From Syntrophobacterales bacterium (GTDB lineage: Bacteria; Desulfobacterota; Syntrophorhabdia; Syntrophorhabdales; Syntrophorhabdaceae), in assembly GCA_031274925.1 (NCBI GenBank), contig JAISPL010000028.1, positions 18,392 through 82,391 of the forward strand: a DNA stretch of 64,000 nucleotides, given 5' to 3'. Below are positions 62,808-64,000 of this stretch, one piece after another. Below the pieces are notes generated by a model. That model was not told where the DNA came from and did not search any database. It saw nothing but the letters and a program-made list of their open reading frames with translations. The position numbers and the translations under genes were made by a program. Each line of letters starts with the position of its first letter. Within the stretch, counting starts at the first letter, position 1.

Positions 62808-63548
62808 CTAAAAGGTTAAGATATATCCGAGCTTTTCGGTCACCAAAGTATAATAGTTAGTGACCAGCAGAATACCGATAACAATGAGGAGGGCGCCGAG
62901 CGCCGTCATGGAGTATTTGACCATGTGGCCGTATCGCTTCAAAAATGAGAAAAGCCTGTCAAAAAACAGAGCCGACACCACGAAGGGGATGGCGAGGCCC
63001 AGGGAATAGAGACTAAGGAGACAAATGCCCTTGAAAACGTTTTCCGATGTGGAGGCGATAATGAGAATGGAGGAGAGAGCCGGCCCTACGCAGGGGGTCC
63101 ATCCTAAGGAGAAAGTGATCCCCACGATGAATGATCCTGCGAAACCTATAGGTTTTTTGTTGAGATGAATAACCTTCTCCTGGTTCAGGAACGGTGCCTT
63201 TATGACCCTAAGGTAGATCAGGCCCATAGCAATGAGAACCAGTCCCCCGAACCTGATTATGTATCTCTGGTAATCGAAAAAAAAACTTCCTATAAAAGAA
63301 GATGAAAAACCGAATGAGACGAATACGAGCGAGAATCCCAAGATGAAAGCAATGGAATGAAAGAGGACTGTTTTTCTGTATTTTGCTGCATCCGGAGATA
63401 TATAATTGTCGAAGCTTATGCCGCTTATGAATATAAGGTACGAGGGAACGAGGGGCAACACGCAGGGACTGAAGAATGAAAGTAAACCCGATACAAAAGC
63501 TACCACGCTGTTAAAATCAGCGATGGTGATGAATCCGCCGAAAATCAT
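62808..63548 (-). CDS. ccdA: CcdA/DsbD-type thiol-disulfide transmembrane transporter
   Basis: A 246-residue protein with about six membrane helices. The two essential Cys lie in SFFSPCVLPLVPSYL near residue 27 and GWTPCVGPALSSIL near 150. CcdA passes electrons from cytoplasmic thioredoxin to periplasmic proteins, for cytochrome c maturation or disulfide reduction. No thioredoxin-like partner is adjacent in the window. The gene converges on rpoH. Confidence 0.94.
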   Translation of the reverse strand: MIFGGFITIADFNSVVAFVSGLLSFFSPCVLPLVPSYLIFISGISFDNYISPDAAKYRKTVLFHSIAFILGFSLVFVSFGFSSSFIGSFFFDYQRYIIRFGGLVLIAMGLIYLRVIKAPFLNQEKVIHLNKKPIGFAGSFIVGITFSLGWTPCVGPALSSILIIASTSENVFKGICLLSLYSLGLAIPFVVSALFFDRLFSFLKRYGHMVKYSMTALGALLIVIGILLVTNYYTLVTEKLGYILTF

Positions 63549-64000
63549 AGACTAGTATTATTTTTTTCTGATAGGTTGTCAAATGAAATATATGTCGACC
63601 GCGATAGGCGCCAACACCACTCTTATGCTCATAACGGAGTCAGGAGCGACCGCATGGAGAGATGTAAAGTTTTCGTCTTTACGTCATCACCTAAACTGGG
63701 AGAGGAACTGAAGGCCGCCAGAATCATCCCTTAGGTTGGTGATGGACAGGGCTTTTCCGCACTTGTCCGCGGTACAGGAAAAAGCCAAAAAAACACAGGG
63801 ACTGACCGCCATTAGGGAAGCTGTATTTTTTTAAATAAATTTGATTTAACTACTATATCCACATTCGACGAACCAAGACAAAATTTCCGAGAGTTTTCAT
63901 TTATAGATAGATAATGCCATTGCTTGGTATTTCTCAAACCAAGACTCCAACGTCAGCATTTGCCATAATTTGAACGTCAAATCCACCATCGCAACTTTTT
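63549..64000. other. Right edge, no gene recognised
   Basis: About 450 bases. The first part is A/T-rich and probably holds the ccdA promoter. A short plus-strand frame near 63655 (MERCKVFVFTSSPKLGEELK) is open for only about 25 codons and may be a fragment. Nothing else was identified before the window ends. Confidence 0.45.

Overview
The window looks like chromosomal DNA of a strictly anaerobic, probably syntrophic Desulfobacterota (deltaproteobacterial) bacterium, perhaps related to Syntrophorhabdus. The assignment is inferred from gene content: a membrane-bound DUF224 Fe-S oxidoreductase, a 2-oxoacid:ferredoxin oxidoreductase, a soluble NuoEFG-like NAD-linked module, several [4Fe-4S] ferredoxins, maturation genes for a molybdenum hydroxylase, and no respiratory oxygen chemistry. 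LptF/LptG and a PEP-CTERM-style polysaccharide deacetylase indicate an outer membrane.

Layout. 0.3-11.5 kb: a LysM-NlpC/P60 hydrolase, an EMO/HdrD-like redox protein convergent with a small ferredoxin, an MscS-like membrane protein, a four-gene minus-strand operon (lptF, lptG, RNase H-like nuclease, alpha/beta hydrolase), a phosphoesterase, tRNA-Thr(CGT) and class I fbp. 11.6-19.5 kb: an orphan amino-acid-type binding protein, the cobalamin nucleotide-loop genes cobU-cobS-cobC, a decayed IS5-family element, uppP, a thioesterase, an EndoIII/MagIII-like glycosylase, purM and a GYD-domain protein. 20-27 kb: Por delta-alpha-beta, then a second beta paralogue followed by NuoE-, NuoF- and NuoG-like genes; together they look like a route from 2-oxoacid oxidation to ferredoxin and NAD(H). 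27-41 kb: housekeeping genes (rodZ-like, fsa-type transaldolase, folK, def-fmt, mltD-like, GNAT, ferredoxin-pyrR-pyrB-pyrC, ruvC-ruvA-ruvB, csp). 41-46.6 kb: fused cobA-hemD, an FmdB zinc-ribbon protein with a small basic neighbour, and an extracellular polysaccharide block (deacetylase, methyltransferase, PssD/PssE pair).

46.7-53.4 kb is the main accessory island: a minus-strand CRISPR-Cas type I-C-like effector operon cas5-cas8-cas7-cas3. It has no cas4, cas1 or cas2 and no CRISPR array in the window. The 3' part of cas8 holds an in-frame ATG with a strong Shine-Dalgarno sequence, predicting a separate 125-residue Cas11c small subunit. Just upstream are two decayed genes: a frameshifted excisionase-like HTH gene and a frameshifted zinc-finger gene resembling Firmicutes DUF6076 proteins. 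These suggest the island was acquired horizontally.

53.4-64 kb: nicotinate phosphoribosyltransferase, a 1.5-kb gene-poor stretch carrying fragments of a repeat also seen near 43.8 kb, a MEMO1-AMMECR1 pair with a DUF1858 protein, a molybdenum-hydroxylase maturation run (MocA-like, MoeA-like, YqeB-like, XdhC-like), an RpoH-family sigma factor and CcdA.

Several short genes were found by reading the sequence directly: two 2[4Fe-4S] ferredoxins (4181-4354 and 38012-38191, both minus) and a 51-residue basic protein (43083-43238, minus). All family assignments come from motifs read by eye; no database search was run.
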